Source: Delphinapterus leucas
Lineage: Eukaryota; Chordata; Mammalia; Artiodactyla; Monodontidae
Length of the DNA: 64,000 nt
Direction: 5' to 3'
NCBI RefSeq assembly: GCF_002288925.2
Contig: NW_022098026.1
Span: 18,369,823 to 18,433,822, forward strand
The notes beneath the pieces were generated by a model. It searched no databases, was not told where the DNA came from, and worked only from the letters and a program-made list of their open reading frames with translations. A program made the translations under genes and the position numbers. Shown here in pieces: positions 1-14,640 of this stretch (the stretch's first letter is position 1; each line of letters opens with the position of its first letter).

Positions 1-560
1 GAGCATTTGCTATCTATCTGGAAGAAGGAAAATAGGCCCTAGTTTATGCCTCAGATCTAGGAAGAGAGAAATCTTTTATTTCTGAGCCCCTTCCTGAGAC
101 CAGAGAAGACCCCCTTTAGCTTTCACTGGCTTAGCTGTCATTGGTAATGGTCGGTAACCTAGCTGTCTGCCTAAAAACCAGCGATCATTTAATGTTTTAC
201 TTTTTGAGAGATGGGGGCTCTCCTTGACACTTAGGAGTTTCTGGGAGGAGGAGTAAAAGGGGCGAGCGAACCTGCGTTAATGAATCCCGTAAGGAACTGC
301 GTTTCCCAGGAAATTCCTGACATTTTTAGCTCGTGAATTTCCTAAAGCCTGCTTGGTTTTCTCTTCCATCTGGGTCCTTCCAGAGAGGAAGAGTGGGCTA
401 GGGGCTGAAGGCTCGGCAGGGCCTGGTTTATCCGCAGAGCTGGCCGGCAACCCAGGCTGGGCTCAGCCCTGAACAGGGTGCCCCCCTTCCCCAAATCTCA
501 GAAGGAGGAGGGGGAGGCAGGCGGGCAGTCGTTGTCCCAAAGGGGGCTGGTTGAAGGTTT
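1..560. other. Upstream flank of PURA, no gene seen
   Basis: No open frame, RNA gene or recognisable repeat is evident. Base composition rises from AT-rich to GC-rich toward 560, where the PURA CpG island begins. It may include distal promoter sequence, but I see no specific motif I would defend. Confidence 0.5.
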
Positions 561-1262
561 TGGGGTGAGTGTGGGGTTTCTTTTTGATTGTTGCTTGGGG
601 AGAAGGGCAGAGCCAACGGGAAAAGGCACTGCGGGCACCCCGGCCCTGGTGCGGCTGCCGTCCTCTGCTCGGCTCCCCCCTGCCGGTGAGTGCGCCCGCC
701 CGCCCGCCCGACTGTGCGGGGCTGCGGTTGGGGGGAGGGGGGAGCGGGATCATCTGAGGCCAGAGCCGCTGCCGTGCGCGGGGAGGGGAGCGGCGGGAGC
801 GAGGGGAGGGATAGGGCTAGGTGTCTGGTGCTCCGCGCCACTGCTGCCGGCGCCCCGTCCTCATCCCTGGCAGCCCCTTCTGCAGCTAAGGTTTACTGCT
901 GCACCACCTCTCCTCTTCCTTGCCCGCCTCTGCGGCCAGGGCTCTGCGGTAGGAGACAGTCCAGTCAAGTGACGGGTGGGCCGATCTGGGTCTGGATGGG
1001 CCCGCTGGGGAGGGGGTGGCCGTGACTCGGTGTCCCCTCTCTGCAGCGGGCTCAACTGCGCTGCGCGGGCCCCTCCCCCCACATCTTCTTTGGGGTCACT
1101 GGAAAGCAGAGCTCAGGCCCACTCCCTGTGCTTAGTATGGCAGTCCCCTTCTAACGCCAGTCCCCCAACTCCCCGGGCCGAGGCCGCTCAGGGTCTGGCC
1201 AACAGCGACAGCCACAGTGGTGGCGGCAGTGGCGGCAGCAGCTGCGACGCGGCGCGTTCTAG

Positions 1263-2585
<1,323 letters not shown>

Positions 2586-2616
2586 TCAAACTGAATGGAA
2601 CCCCCCCCACATGCAT

Positions 2617-2640
2617 ACACACACACACACACACACACAC
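2617..2640 (+). repeat. (AC)12 microsatellite in the proximal PURA 3' UTR
   Basis: An uninterrupted AC run about 32 bp after the PURA stop codon, followed by further CA units to about 2653. Confidence 0.9.
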
Positions 2641-5600
2641 AGCGCCACACACAGAGAAAATATACTGTAAAGAAAGAGAGAAAATAAAAAGTTAAAAAGT
2701 TAAAAAAAAAAAAAAAGAACTGTTAACTCCAAGGGAGCACCACCCACAGAACCTCCACCAACTGACAGTTTCTCTTCTTGACTTGCCACCCATCGCTGGA
2801 TGTTGTCCACTTTATCCACCATATAAAACAGTAAGCAGCTGCTAAAAACAAAAAACAAAAAAAATACAAAAAGTAATAACATTATATGAACTGTGTTTCC
2901 TACTTGATTAAAAAATATAAAGAACTGAGTGTTTATTTCCCTAATTAACCAAGAACTTTTGTACACGTTTAAGCTATTATTATTAAAAGTGTTTGCAAAA
3001 TGGTCAAGATTATAATATTGCTGAATTCTATAAAAGTCCTTTTCATGTTGAGCTAACATTTGACTTTAGCACAAAAAAGAGATATTTTAGAACACGTAAA
3101 ATAATATTTTTAGTTTTTTCTCATTTTGTTACCAAATTTCAAACCTTACATGGAGGTTATTATAGTATATTTGACACCCTATATACCTGTGATTAGAGAT
3201 GTGTATATATATGAGGGCTAGGCATGCTGTGTGTCTGAGCTTTGTCTAAATGTTATGCAGAAGTTTGTAGAGTTAAAGGTACGTAGGTTAATTCATGCAA
3301 GGTAAACAATAAGTGCTCTCTTTTATACAATATGCATTGCATCTGGACCTTAAACATTTAAAAATGGTCAGTGAAACTTCTGTGAACATGAAGAAATTAT
3401 TAAAAAAGGCATTTAAATGAAATTTGCTAAGTTGTGATTTTTACGGTTGGAACCAAAGTTATTCAAGTAGTAAAAGAAAAAAGAGAAAGAAAGAAAAGGA
3501 AATCTCCCATAATATTTTTCTGCATCTGTTTGCTTTGACTGAGTAGGCGTTTTGTCATTATTGTGTATATGAGATGTACTTGTATCGTTCATAATATATT
3601 TTTTTTATTATGTGTAGAAAGATTTTAAAAACTTAACTAACGTGCAGCAATTTCCAGTGAACCTGTACTTGGACATCAGGTAGTGAGTCTATTTGTGGTC
3701 ACTAGCACTGTCTCCTAAACTTATAAGAGGTCTGAAGCTATCCTTTGATTTTTGCCAGTGCTATTAACTTATGTAGACCCGTTAAAAAGCAGAGCAACAC
3801 AATTATAGTTATCCTACTGAGCCATGGATTCTGAGCTTCATTTTAAAAGTGAAAGCCAAGTTGGTGTATGTAAAGGATTTCCATGTAGCTGTGGTGCTAG
3901 TTATTACTGGCTACATTATATGCTAAGTGTATTTGTGTTCCCCAAGTGTACAAGCCTTCTATCAAAAGTATGTTCTATAACTCATATATTCAAGGTGTAG
4001 GGTATGAAAATGCAAAGCTTAGGAGAGCACTTTACTAAGCTGGTGTCCTCCCAACTGAAATTGTTTGTAACGATAGTCTTTTACAGGTTTTCATTTAAAG
4101 ATGTTCGTGTGCTTTTAATTGACAACTAACTTCTTGCTGCTGTATAGTAAAATATTAATATATTTTTATCATTAAACTGCTGCATGACTATCATCTTTGA
4201 GTGAAGAGAAAATGTTATAAAAAAAGATGCCTTAAACAGTACATTTTGGTTTGGAATTCTGTAGAAAGTATTTTGGTTTAAAAAAAAATGGATCTTGTCT
4301 GACATAAAGAGTTCTGGGGATGGAATTGTTTTCTTGGCAAATCCAGCCATATAGATCTAACTGCTGTATGTAGAAGACACCACCTGTAGGAGCTGGAAGG
4401 TATCAGTGCTTCTCACATTGTAAAGCATTGGCCTAGGAAGGTGAAACAGTTGTCTTTGAAGGATTTTTTTTTTTCTGCTGGTTCTTTGGGTTTTGATTTG
4501 GTATTTTTAAGCTCCCTGGTTGAGTGTGTTGTCTTTGAGATCTACTGTATGTGTTGAATAACAAGCTATTTCCATTGTACTGTGCATTTTCCCATTAAAT
4601 TGTTTGCTTTTAATATTCATACAATGTTTAATATGAGGTGACCGTACAATAGTTAGGAGTTTCTTTACTTACAAAATCACTGGAAATGATTAAATTGCTT
4701 TTCCCCTTCCCCCAAGGTGCATTTTTCTTATTTCCATATAGTAAAGTTGAGCTTTTACAGTGCATAATGTGACATTTGGAATGCTTATCAACTGCATGTA
4801 AACATTAATAACCTGCACTTTTTTGTCTTAAGGTTTGTTGAGCTGTTTTGTTCACTGTACTTTAACTGTGATATGGAAAAGACTGCATTCTCTGTGCTGT
4901 TACTAGTTAGGAAAGAGAATTGCTTTGATTTTGTCTCTTGTTTACTATAGCTTTTTAAAGTTAAGCCTTGTACTACAGGTTGTTGGAGTACTCCTAGATC
5001 AGTGTTTCATAGTAGCCAGCAATAAGTAGTGCAAGTCAACAAAAAACACAGCAAACTTAGGCAAAGTGTCCTTTCTTTGAGATGCGAGTTCTTTCATGAG
5101 GTTTTCTTTAGGGTCCGAGTTACCTAAAGTGAAGCCTTTCTTAGCTATAGACTTCAGATTCTGCTTGGAATCCTACCGGATCAAGAAGCACATGAATTGT
5201 GCAATTGTCTTTACACTATAACAGTTAAACACAATCTTACTCAGATTTTGAAACCAGTGTCTGAATTATGGTCAGTGGGTTTAAAAAGAAATCCACATGC
5301 AGATCTTTTAAGACTTCTTAAGACGTGATCATAGAAAAGACAAATGACTGTAAAGATGCTCTTTTTTTGCATCTCACTTTACCTCCCCAAGTCCCCTCCC
5401 AAACTTTCCTTCTCCCCCCTCCTGTTTCATCCTTTTCCCACCCTTCCCCCCAGGTGCTCGGTACTTTACCAAGGTTCTATTTCTCAGTGTTTTATGTTGG
5501 AGTTTTTCCTTGTTTTTATTTTACTAGTTGGTAAACCCTGTTTGTGCTGAAACAAAAAAGGAAATGGTATATTTGACCATATGTTTTATTCATAGAAGAC

Positions 5601-8319
5601 AGTATGATCAAATGTGCCAAAAACAAGTAAACAAAACTTAATTCATGACAAGTATGCCTTATTTTTAATGATCTGCTTTGTCTTACAATTAAGGTCCAAG
5701 AACTTGGTTAAACTGTATTATTTGCCTAAGTATAAAAGAACACTTGAAATGCATTGCGTTCTTTAAAATGAGAGACATTGTCAAGTAATTTAATCCAGAG
5801 ATCAGCCACCAGATTTGAAATGCCCATGTAAGTGTATGTGCTTTAGTGTTGTTCGTTTTTTTGGGTTTTTTTGTTTTTTCTTTTAAGTCACCAAATCTTT
5901 TTTTAAGCTACTTTTTATTTGTGCCTCCTATTTATCATGCTGATGTTGGAAACAGCAGTCATCCAGCCACAGAGGGAGCTAAAGTTAACTAACCAGAACT
6001 GTAGAAATCATTATACATGCCTTTGACAACAAAGGAAGTTCATAAGAAAAGCCATGTTGGCTTTTCCTCCACTAGATACAGATTGGAGGTAGATGAATAT
6101 TTGCCAAATGGAAAAAAAGACAATGTGAGTCAGGAAAGACAAACTTTTCCAGCTTCTCAAAAGCCATGGAGAGTAGAAACCAAAACCAACAGGGAAATAA
6201 AAAACCTTGAAAGTCTCACTTTCTAGTTGTCCCATTCAGGGGTTGAAATTTGACTCAAAGTGAAAAATGTATCAATGTGTTTTTTAGGTCTTCACATCTA
6301 GAGATGGATAACTATTCCAGTTTGATTTTTCAGGTAATGGAGAAAGCTGCTAGTAATTTTAACCCCTGCCTAAAGAAGATAATTTCATTTGGGAGCAAAT
6401 ACTTGTTGCCTTGAAAAATAGCACTGTAATAGCCTATGATAATTAGTTATAGAATAACCTTTATCCCTTTTAAACTATGCAAATTATTAAATAAGTGTAA
6501 ATTAGGACTCAAAGATAGTTGATTATATTGCAATCAGATGGCATTCACAAACTTAACTGGAGCATATACAAATAAAATCTATTAGTCTAAGAGTTTTGTA
6601 TGCTAACAGAAAAATATAATTTAGCTACCTATTCTAAAAATGGTGAATATTATTAATATTGTACAATAGGACTGGGAAGACTGCCTCCTTTTTTGAAGAG
6701 AGAGATTAAGGATTTTTATAATTGTTTTTCATCAAATTTTAATATTTTTGTCAAATTTTTAGGTATTTAATTTGTAAAACAGTTTGCTTTGTACTGGCAT
6801 ACAGAAAATAGGGTATTGATTTTAAACTTTTTGAAGCCAAGTGATCAAGTACATTTGTAATAAAAGTCAATGGATCTATATCAGTTGTACTCACTGTTTT
6901 CATTTCTTATACTTATTAATATAGGAATGCTGTGCTTTTTCTGCAGGAAAACAACTAAATTTGGGTGGAAGGGAGGGGAAAAGATAAGTCTGTTGATAAT
7001 GAGAATCTGGGTGGGTACCATGGCCCAAATACTTTATGTAATATTTAAGTCAGTTAAGATTTGGTATATTGAAAAAGATGTATAGGTCACTTTTTTCTAC
7101 TTTTTCTTCTTATGAAATGATGTTTGTGGGGGTTGTCTCATTCATTTTTTCTGTGCTTTAACATTTTGCATTTGGCAATGTTGAAACTTTCTAAACTAAC
7201 ACATTTTTCTTTTATGATATTTTGGATTATCTGCCAGCCATGGTTGACCCCACCATGGGCATGATTATTTTTATCTCCCACACATGGTTCACCCTCTCTT
7301 CAATATTCCCATTCATTTTTTTCATGTTACACATACACACATTTCCATATGATTTCAGAACGGAGATTTCTGAAATTGTTCTGGTGGCTTTCATAGCTCC
7401 ACGACTTGTTTTGTTACACATGTGAACATACTTTTAAGATTTTTTCCCCCATAAAAAATGAGATACCAAATCTGATGACTTTTTTCATTTTCAATATCAG
7501 AATGAGATCCGGCTTTCTATGTAAAAGGATGCTAAAACAAGAGAATCTTTAGCAACTTAGGTTTGGAAAAATTGGTGATAACTCTGAGTATAACATTTAT
7601 AGTTGATGATCCCTAAATCTGAATATCTTAATGATATATATATATATACACACTTCCCCATGAGAGTGGAATGAATAGGAAAGAGAATTTATTAGAATTC
7701 CTTAAGTGAATAAATTCACTAAAGTTATTTGTGCAAAGTTGTCTGTTGAAGTTTATCCACTTTTAAGTCATATAATATTTCTGTTTATTTTCATTGAAAA
7801 TTAAGCAAATTTAGGCCATTCATAGTGAAATTAATGTAAAGCTTAAGCATTCACCTCTATTAAAATTACTGTTTTCACTCAGCAACATTAATTACCATGA
7901 AGAATTTGCAATAAATTTTTAAGAAAAGCTGATTTTAATATTTGAAGAGTTATTTGATCCTAAAACAAAACCTGAATTTAAGGCCTAGGCCATTTGATAG
8001 ACTCTTTTTGAGCAGAAATTTCATTATTATGGGCTAAATGAAGATCATCTAAACTAACATTAGCATGGGTCAGGTAGAATTTCATAATGCAAGACAACCA
8101 GGTGAAAAGTGAAATACATGATTGGTTTCAAGCCAACAGCTTGTCATCTTTCAGCTGCTAAACTGACTACCAGATTTTGATGTTGAATGGTCCTAGGCAA
8201 TATATGCCTTTAGGAAAGTTGAGTATGGCAAACGTCACTTGTTAGAAACATTTTTCTTGAAAAGAATTTCATAGCTATTCATTTATTTTTATTTTGTCCC
8301 CATATTGTGTTTGGCATTT

Positions 8320-8398
8320 CCTTCCTCCCTCCCTTCCTCCTTCCTTCCCTCCCTCCCTCCCTCCCTCCCTTCCTTCCTCCCTTTCTTTTTTTTTTTCC
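8320..8398 (+). repeat. (CCCT/CCTT)n polypyrimidine tract
   Basis: Nearly 80 bases are only C and T, mostly ccct and cctt units ending in a T run. On the minus strand it is a polypurine tract, a potential triplex former, inside the presumed PURA 3' UTR. Confidence 0.9.
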
Positions 8399-11223
8399 TG
8401 ATGTGCTTTGCTTTTATGGAAAATTGTCTTGTTTGATAGGTAGAAACATGGTGGTGAGCCTCTGTGTAAAATAAGGTTACTTCTTATGGACCAGAAATAT
8501 TTTACTCATTTTGGAATTATAAGATTTTTGCATTTTCATGAATACATACTTTGTTTTGGTGATTATTAGTAATTTGCTTGTTAATTAAATTTTTGTAGTA
8601 TTTCCTGGAAAAAATTTAAGCTAAAGAGTCTAATTTTCTTGATTTAGGGTACACTTTAATAAGTCTAGAAGCCTCCAAGTTCAAGGACCAAACCTTTATA
8701 ATCTAGAATTTTGAGAAACGTGGAAATACTCTTGTTAGCATGTGTTTTGCTCTAAACTGGATTAATGCAGAAGGATCCTAGGAGGACTTAAGATGTTCTT
8801 ATTATGAAGTGGCAGTCAAATTTATGGGACAGGTGACTTATGTATTCACATTGACCAGCTCAGTGATGGCCATCCACTGATGAATTAATAGACATATGTT
8901 GGGGAATGGGTCAAGCTCCCTTTGAAATGGAGTGGGTGGGCAGTTTCCAGTGCAGGTAGTTGTTGGTGACATTTGAGCTACTTCCCTACCATAAACACTG
9001 GAATTTTCTTTTTCCCATCCTTCTTTTCCCCTGTTTTTGTCTCCTTTATCCTTCTCCTTGCCATAGGCCTACCAGTGGCACTCCAGTTTACCTCCTTAGG
9101 AAGGAAGTAATTGCTGACTCCTGCCTTAGAAAAGAACATAGCTAACTGATCCCAGAAAGATTTCTGTATTATGAGGTAATTGGGCAGTTTTTTCTGACTG
9201 TTGTTTTCCCCATAGTCTTAAGTTGGCAGTTTGAAGAGCATCGAAATTGTTAAGAAATTTGTGAATTTAAGAAAGTAAGAAGTATGTGTATTTTGGGTAA
9301 GTTCCTGGAAGCTGAGACTTACTGGTTTGGAAATTGGAGAGCAGAAAGAGGAGAGCTGTTTAATGTGTTTATGAATGGAGAGTGAGAGGTACACAAGGGA
9401 ATGGTTTCAAGGTAAAGTGGAAGAAATTTTTACTGGAGGTAGGAAGAGACACTGAGCTGGAGTCTTAAATGAGAGTTTGTTTGCTAAGGACAATGAAGTT
9501 GATGTTCACTAAGGAAGTTTCAGTAAAATCAGAAAATGGGTCCCTTGTTGGATATGGGAAAGCTATTGGTCTGTAACTAGATGTTATAGTGATGATGCAA
9601 TATACAAATCTGTTTTCAGGTGTAGGATGTTTGCTTTTCTGGACAAATTAAATAGCACAATTGTGGAAGGGCAACTTTCCTGGTTAAGGCAAGTTGCTGC
9701 TGGAGACTTATTTTGAGGGGAAGAAATAAGAAAGTTTCAAACTTTTTCACCGTTACCATTTTTAAACTATCAGAAATATGTATCTTACATTCTCCTGGGT
9801 TCATGTTACAATGTAGTTTACCTTTGCTTTTCAAAATGTTCTTTAGATCAAATTATTTGATTTTATAGTCCACAAAGATCCATATTATGCCTTGCATTTA
9901 TAGAACCTTGAGCCTTTGTTCCACATGAATTTCTAGAAGAGGACAATAAACCGGGTAAAAACACTGAATTGCAATTTTAGGCATCCTTTCTATTTCTTTT
10001 ATATTTACAATCCTAGCAACCATTTAACATTGTAGACCTTATGAGATCCTCAATAATACTATATTTCTGAAATTAGACAACACACACCCCTCCCCCTGCA
10101 ACTCAAGTTTCTGTTTGTTCTCCCACTTTCTGTGTTACTTTAAAATTGTAGAATTCTCAAGAGTTCGTTGGTGGCAAATGTTAATAATATAGTTTAGTAC
10201 ATCTTGGAAGTTCTTACGTCCTTTGTAGGGTGAAGTGATTGTGTTTAGATTTCTGTTCCCAGTATCCCAGGAGCGTTGTAAATTATTTAAGATAAAGAGT
10301 TGCTATCATACTTGTTTTTAAAGTTACATAATTCAAGTATATTTGGATTAACTCTGTTTTCTAGTTTAGTATGGACTTATTCTCAGTGATTTTGACAGAT
10401 TACTTTCAAGTTTCATTTTACCCAAATCTGTATACGTTAGTGATAAAACCTCTTTAAAGATAACTAAAAAAAAGAGGTTCTGATTTTGTATTTGGAATGT
10501 AGTGGGTTTTTTTTACAAATGTCAAATACATTAATAATAGAAGAATTATTTTTATTTTAACTTATTTTGTAGAGTTGGCACTTAGTATGGTTTTCACATA
10601 GTATTGTGTGTCAGATTTTAAATTATTATAGTTACATACTATAACTTAAGTTAGTGTAGAGCCTTCTTAAATAACCCCTCCCTTAGGAATTGTTTAAAAA
10701 GAAGTGAATTCCCAAACCTGTGTCAAGAACCAGTGATTTAAATGACTGTGAGACAAGTCTTTGAAAGGCTTCCTTGAGTCTAGTCAATGGAGATAAACGA
10801 TAGCCCATTTCCATGCTGCATACAGTTGTTAGGGTTTATAAAGTTGTCAATATGTAAAAGTGCAAAAGCAGGAAAGACTGTAAAGTTGCCTATAAAATTT
10901 CTAGTTTTCATTATTTGCACTATTTATCTTTGCACTTGATTTTTTGAAAATTAAGACTAGTCACTTTCACTTTTGTTTCTAGTCTTTTCTAATTTCTTAC
11001 AGAATTATGTTTTCAATATCCCTCCCAAAGCAAAACTTATATGCAATTAAATATTCTTTATAAGTCCAAGAAAATATTTCTTAGTGTTAGCTATGTAGAA
11101 CAAAAATTTGTTTTGATAAAATTTTTAATATGGGCCTTTATTTGCCAATAAAATCCTTTGTAACTGTGAGTTTTATTAGACTATTTGAATAGACAAACTG
11201 AAAGCTTAGGATAGAAAAAAAAT

Positions 11224-11241
11224 TATATATATATATACATG

Positions 11242-11288
<47 letters not shown>
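11224..11288 (+). repeat. (TA)n(CA)n compound microsatellite
   Basis: Alternating TA units run into about 17 AC units. Both halves can form Z-DNA or cruciform structures; length is likely polymorphic. Confidence 0.9.
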
Positions 11289-11290
<2 letters not shown>

Positions 11291-12649
11291 AGTAGTGTTT
11301 TTGAGATCCAGTTTCCAGCCTGAAATGGCCTGATTTTGGAGTGTTGATTTGTTTTCACTGAAGTCAATGAGATTTGAGTCTAGCTGGGTATTGGCTTTAA
11401 AAGCTGGAAGTGAAGTGGGTGGCAAGTGGCAGCTCCCTCTTTCATGTAGTTTTCCATAATACTCATGGAGTTTCCTCATGGTCTATGTGATATAACTGGT
11501 ATCGAAATAATTATATTAAATGAATATTCCTTTTTGGAATTCAAGGTTGACTCACTTTTTGAGGAGGGGAGGGTGGCAGGGGATAAGAGACTTTATTTTA
11601 ACTAGAGGCATTATTATAACCTCAAGATGTGCTCTAGAAAGAATAGGAGAACAAAAAGTGTACCTGTGAACATATTTTTTGTCTTAGTGAGATTGCGCGA
11701 CACAGTTAGTGTTCGGAATTGCAAAAAAAAAAAAAATTGACAGTTTTGTCAATAGAACAGAAATGTGTTTTGGCTAAAATTATATTTTGTAAGTTATTTA
11801 ATTACTTCGTTTTATATTCCCTTTCCCATAGCCTTTTAGGCACTTCATACTTAAAACCAACAAGTGAGAGGCCTCTTTTCAGATCTGGTTTATTTTTGGA
11901 ATGCCTGAGTGTGTTTCTGGATGGGTGGGGGGGGTGGGGGGGGCGGTGCGGCGGGGCTGGTGTTTTAATTCTTGACATGCTCGTCTCAGCATGTTTTGCT
12001 ATTCATTCTGGATCTTAAGTTTGCAAATTCTGCTGAAAATTCAGTGATGTATTTGAAATGAGAAACTTCTCTGTGATATAGTGTGAATGTTTGTGGCTGG
12101 ACTCTATTGTGGAAACTTGTGGCTTTGTTTTTAATTGAGGTAGAAAGTTAAACTTCCGTTGTTCAGATTTTAGGTTTATCTAGTGGAATTGTGCCCGGTA
12201 GTTATCTAAATATGGACCAATTTTGGGAAATGAAGGTTGACAAATGTGTATTTGACTCTAGATAATCCTTTATTCAAAATCATAAAGGCTTACATCATTA
12301 GAGTTGTCTTAGGTTTTATGTTGTCTTGGGTTAAATGTGGATGATGATCAGCATTATATCTATGAACTTCCTTTGGGAAAAGAGAAAAATTCAGTCTCCA
12401 AACCTTTTCTTGGAGACTAAATTTACCATATATGGATAATGAAAAAATTTTAGAAAGTGGCTTTGATTATTTTTAAATGGAATTTAATCAGCTTAGTTAT
12501 TTTTCCTAGTTTGAAGCACTTATTTCCCAAATGTGAATAAAGGGAAAAGATCAACAATTTGGCACCCCCCTTTTTTGAGGCCATTTTTAGTTTTCTGCCC
12601 CCATTTCCCAATCCTGTTATAAAATGAATTACGGGTATCCCTCTAAGTC

Positions 12650-12803
12650 CCTACAACCCCTTTTGGGGGTCACAGATACCTTTGATAATCTGACAAAAGT
12701 GATGGACCCTCTCCCCAGAAAGAAAATACAACATATACAGATAATTTTGCATACAACCTCAGGGGCATCACACATCTTCTGAAACCCAAGTTAAGGATCT
12801 CTA
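12650..12803 (+). repeat. Ancient DNA-transposon-like fragment
   Basis: The phrases 'gggggtcacagata', 'atggaccctctccccagaaa', 'attttgcatacaa' and 'cccaagttaaggatc' resemble a widespread old eutherian repeat whose copies read 'gttaagaacccctg' at one end. I cannot name the family with confidence. It lies near the expected end of the PURA transcript. Confidence 0.4.
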
Positions 12804-14289
12804 AGTAAACTCTGTAGAGAAAATTTTAATGCAATTAATTGATAAAATTAAGAACTAAGTATTGGCATAAAACATTTCAGATTGGAATTATCGTTAGATG
12901 ATGGCCCCTACTAGCAAAATGTGACATTCCAACCAGCTTTGTTAGACATTATAACATCCAGATAGAAGGAAAAAAGAAGCAAAGTTCTGAGAGCTATTTT
13001 TAAGGAGTCAGGGCATCTCTAGACATGGGAGCCACTCCTGGTTCAAGGCAGGGGTCAGGGTGCCTGACAGCTTCTAGCAGGGTAGAGTTTGATAAACCAC
13101 AATGCTCAGGATGCCAAGGGGTTAGCCATTATCTTAACCCCTTTCTCACCAAAAGATTTTAGTTTTGTGTATTGGGAAACAAGACGTCACTAGGGAAGAA
13201 AAAGATTTGCCTTACAGCTTTGCTGGAACACATCAGTTTGGTGACGTATGGGACACCGGTATCATTTTTGAGAAGGTGCATAAAACCAAAGTAAATTATT
13301 CTCTATGTAGAACATTATTTACTAGTAACATTTGTTTGGATGTATTAGCTTTGACAATTTTTACCAGTAAATATTGGTTTTATTTAAAACTGGGAATCCA
13401 GTTTATAAATAAGATAGTTGATATATCTGTCCTTTCCCCCATGTAAAGAATAGTTTAAAGGTTTATGCTTACTTTTTATTTTTCTCTCTTGATGCCATGG
13501 AGCGGGGTGGGGGCGGGGGAGATCTTTGAGTCAACAACCGACAAAATATCTTCTTCAAATTTAAAAATTGAGAAAGCAGCACCTTATTTAAGTCTAACTG
13601 TATACCATTTTAGTGCATGTATTAGTTTTAATAATGATTTTTTGGTGCATGCCTTTGGGCTTATTCAAAAGTGTACAATAGGAAAGTATATGTATTTCCT
13701 TTCTTAGAAAGGAGATGTTTTTCTACTTTGCAACATGTGATTACAAAAATCTTCCTCTGTGGGAAGATTAACCATGTATTGAACTACTGAAAAGTATATA
13801 TTTTTAGATATACAGAAAGCATCTACATGGAGCAGCATTCAGACCTATATAGAAGTCATAGCATTCTATATAGGACCAAAAAGGAAATAACATTAAACAC
13901 TTAAACAGACTTTGTTGGGTAGAAATACCTTTAGATCTTGCATTGACTTCCAAAAAGAAAATGCCACAGAAGTTTGCTGAAAACTTTTGTTGTTTGAATT
14001 TTCTCTGTCAGTGTATTTAGCCCAAATAGAACAGCTTTGGGTTAACACATACGTAAGGATCAAAAAAACAAAGCTAACTAAATAAATCAGTCTGGTTTGC
14101 CAATCCAGCTTGACTGAAATAAGTAAACTAATCACTTGCAACATGAAAAACTGTTCAACTCCTCTAAGGTTTTGACAAAATAACCTTGGCTGATGTGGGA
14201 AGACTCCCACTTTGATTTCTGACCTGACAGTGAAGATTCATGCTTGACATGATTTCATACCTGACAGTGTCTGTTTAAGGAGCTGTGGT

Positions 14290-14640
14290 ACAGTCTGCTA
14301 ATTCAATCCCAGATACCTGTTGATTACCTGTGAGATCTAGAGTCCAAAGTAGCCAGCAGCTGTATCCCTGAGTGCTCTGTGCCCATCAGATCTCTTAAAG
14401 TAAGCAGGGTTGGGACAGGTCACAGCTCTGATGAGTGACCTCAGGTGCTGTGGACAGCCCCAGATTTAAGACTTGTATCTGCTTTCTTGGGAGTCATCAC
14501 TGAACTAATGTCCCACATGGTGTTACTTACTGTAGATGCTCTCTCTTGGAGGAGGCCCAGAGCACACATCCTAATTGCTTGTGGTACTCAGAGAGGGGGT
14601 GCTAACTCTGATGCCCTGGCCAAATTCCAGTTTAGGGATG
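14290..14640 (+). repeat. Ancient 5S-rRNA-derived SINE, upstream of IGIP
   Basis: Positions 14382-14452 resemble the 3' half of 5S rRNA: a gatctc-like segment, then taagcagggttggg (5S: taagcagggtcggg), then gatgagtgacc (5S C box: gatgggagacc) and ggtgctgtgg (5S: gggtgctgtagg). Beyond it, 'cactgaactaatgtcccacatggtg' parts and 'gtgctaactctgatgccctggccaaattcca' parts match the body of an old vertebrate repeat family that I recall with the same 5S-like head. This points to a SINE3/Deu-type element (AmnSINE1 or a relative; family name unsure). It is very diverged, so old. A 5S pseudogene is the alternative, but the shared body argues against it. Confidence 0.55.

Larger units (their letters stand above)
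2586..13000 (+). other. PURA: Probable long 3' UTR of PURA
   Basis: About 10 kb of AT-rich sequence without a credible coding frame follows the PURA stop. AATAAA signals occur at 2683, 6571, 6859, 7910, 9945, 11147 and 12536, allowing several transcript lengths. Human PURA is annotated as a transcript of about 11.5 kb ending just before IGIP; the same spacing here would put the end near 12.5-13 kb. No SINE or young L1 interrupts it. The true end cannot be fixed from sequence. Confidence 0.6.
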
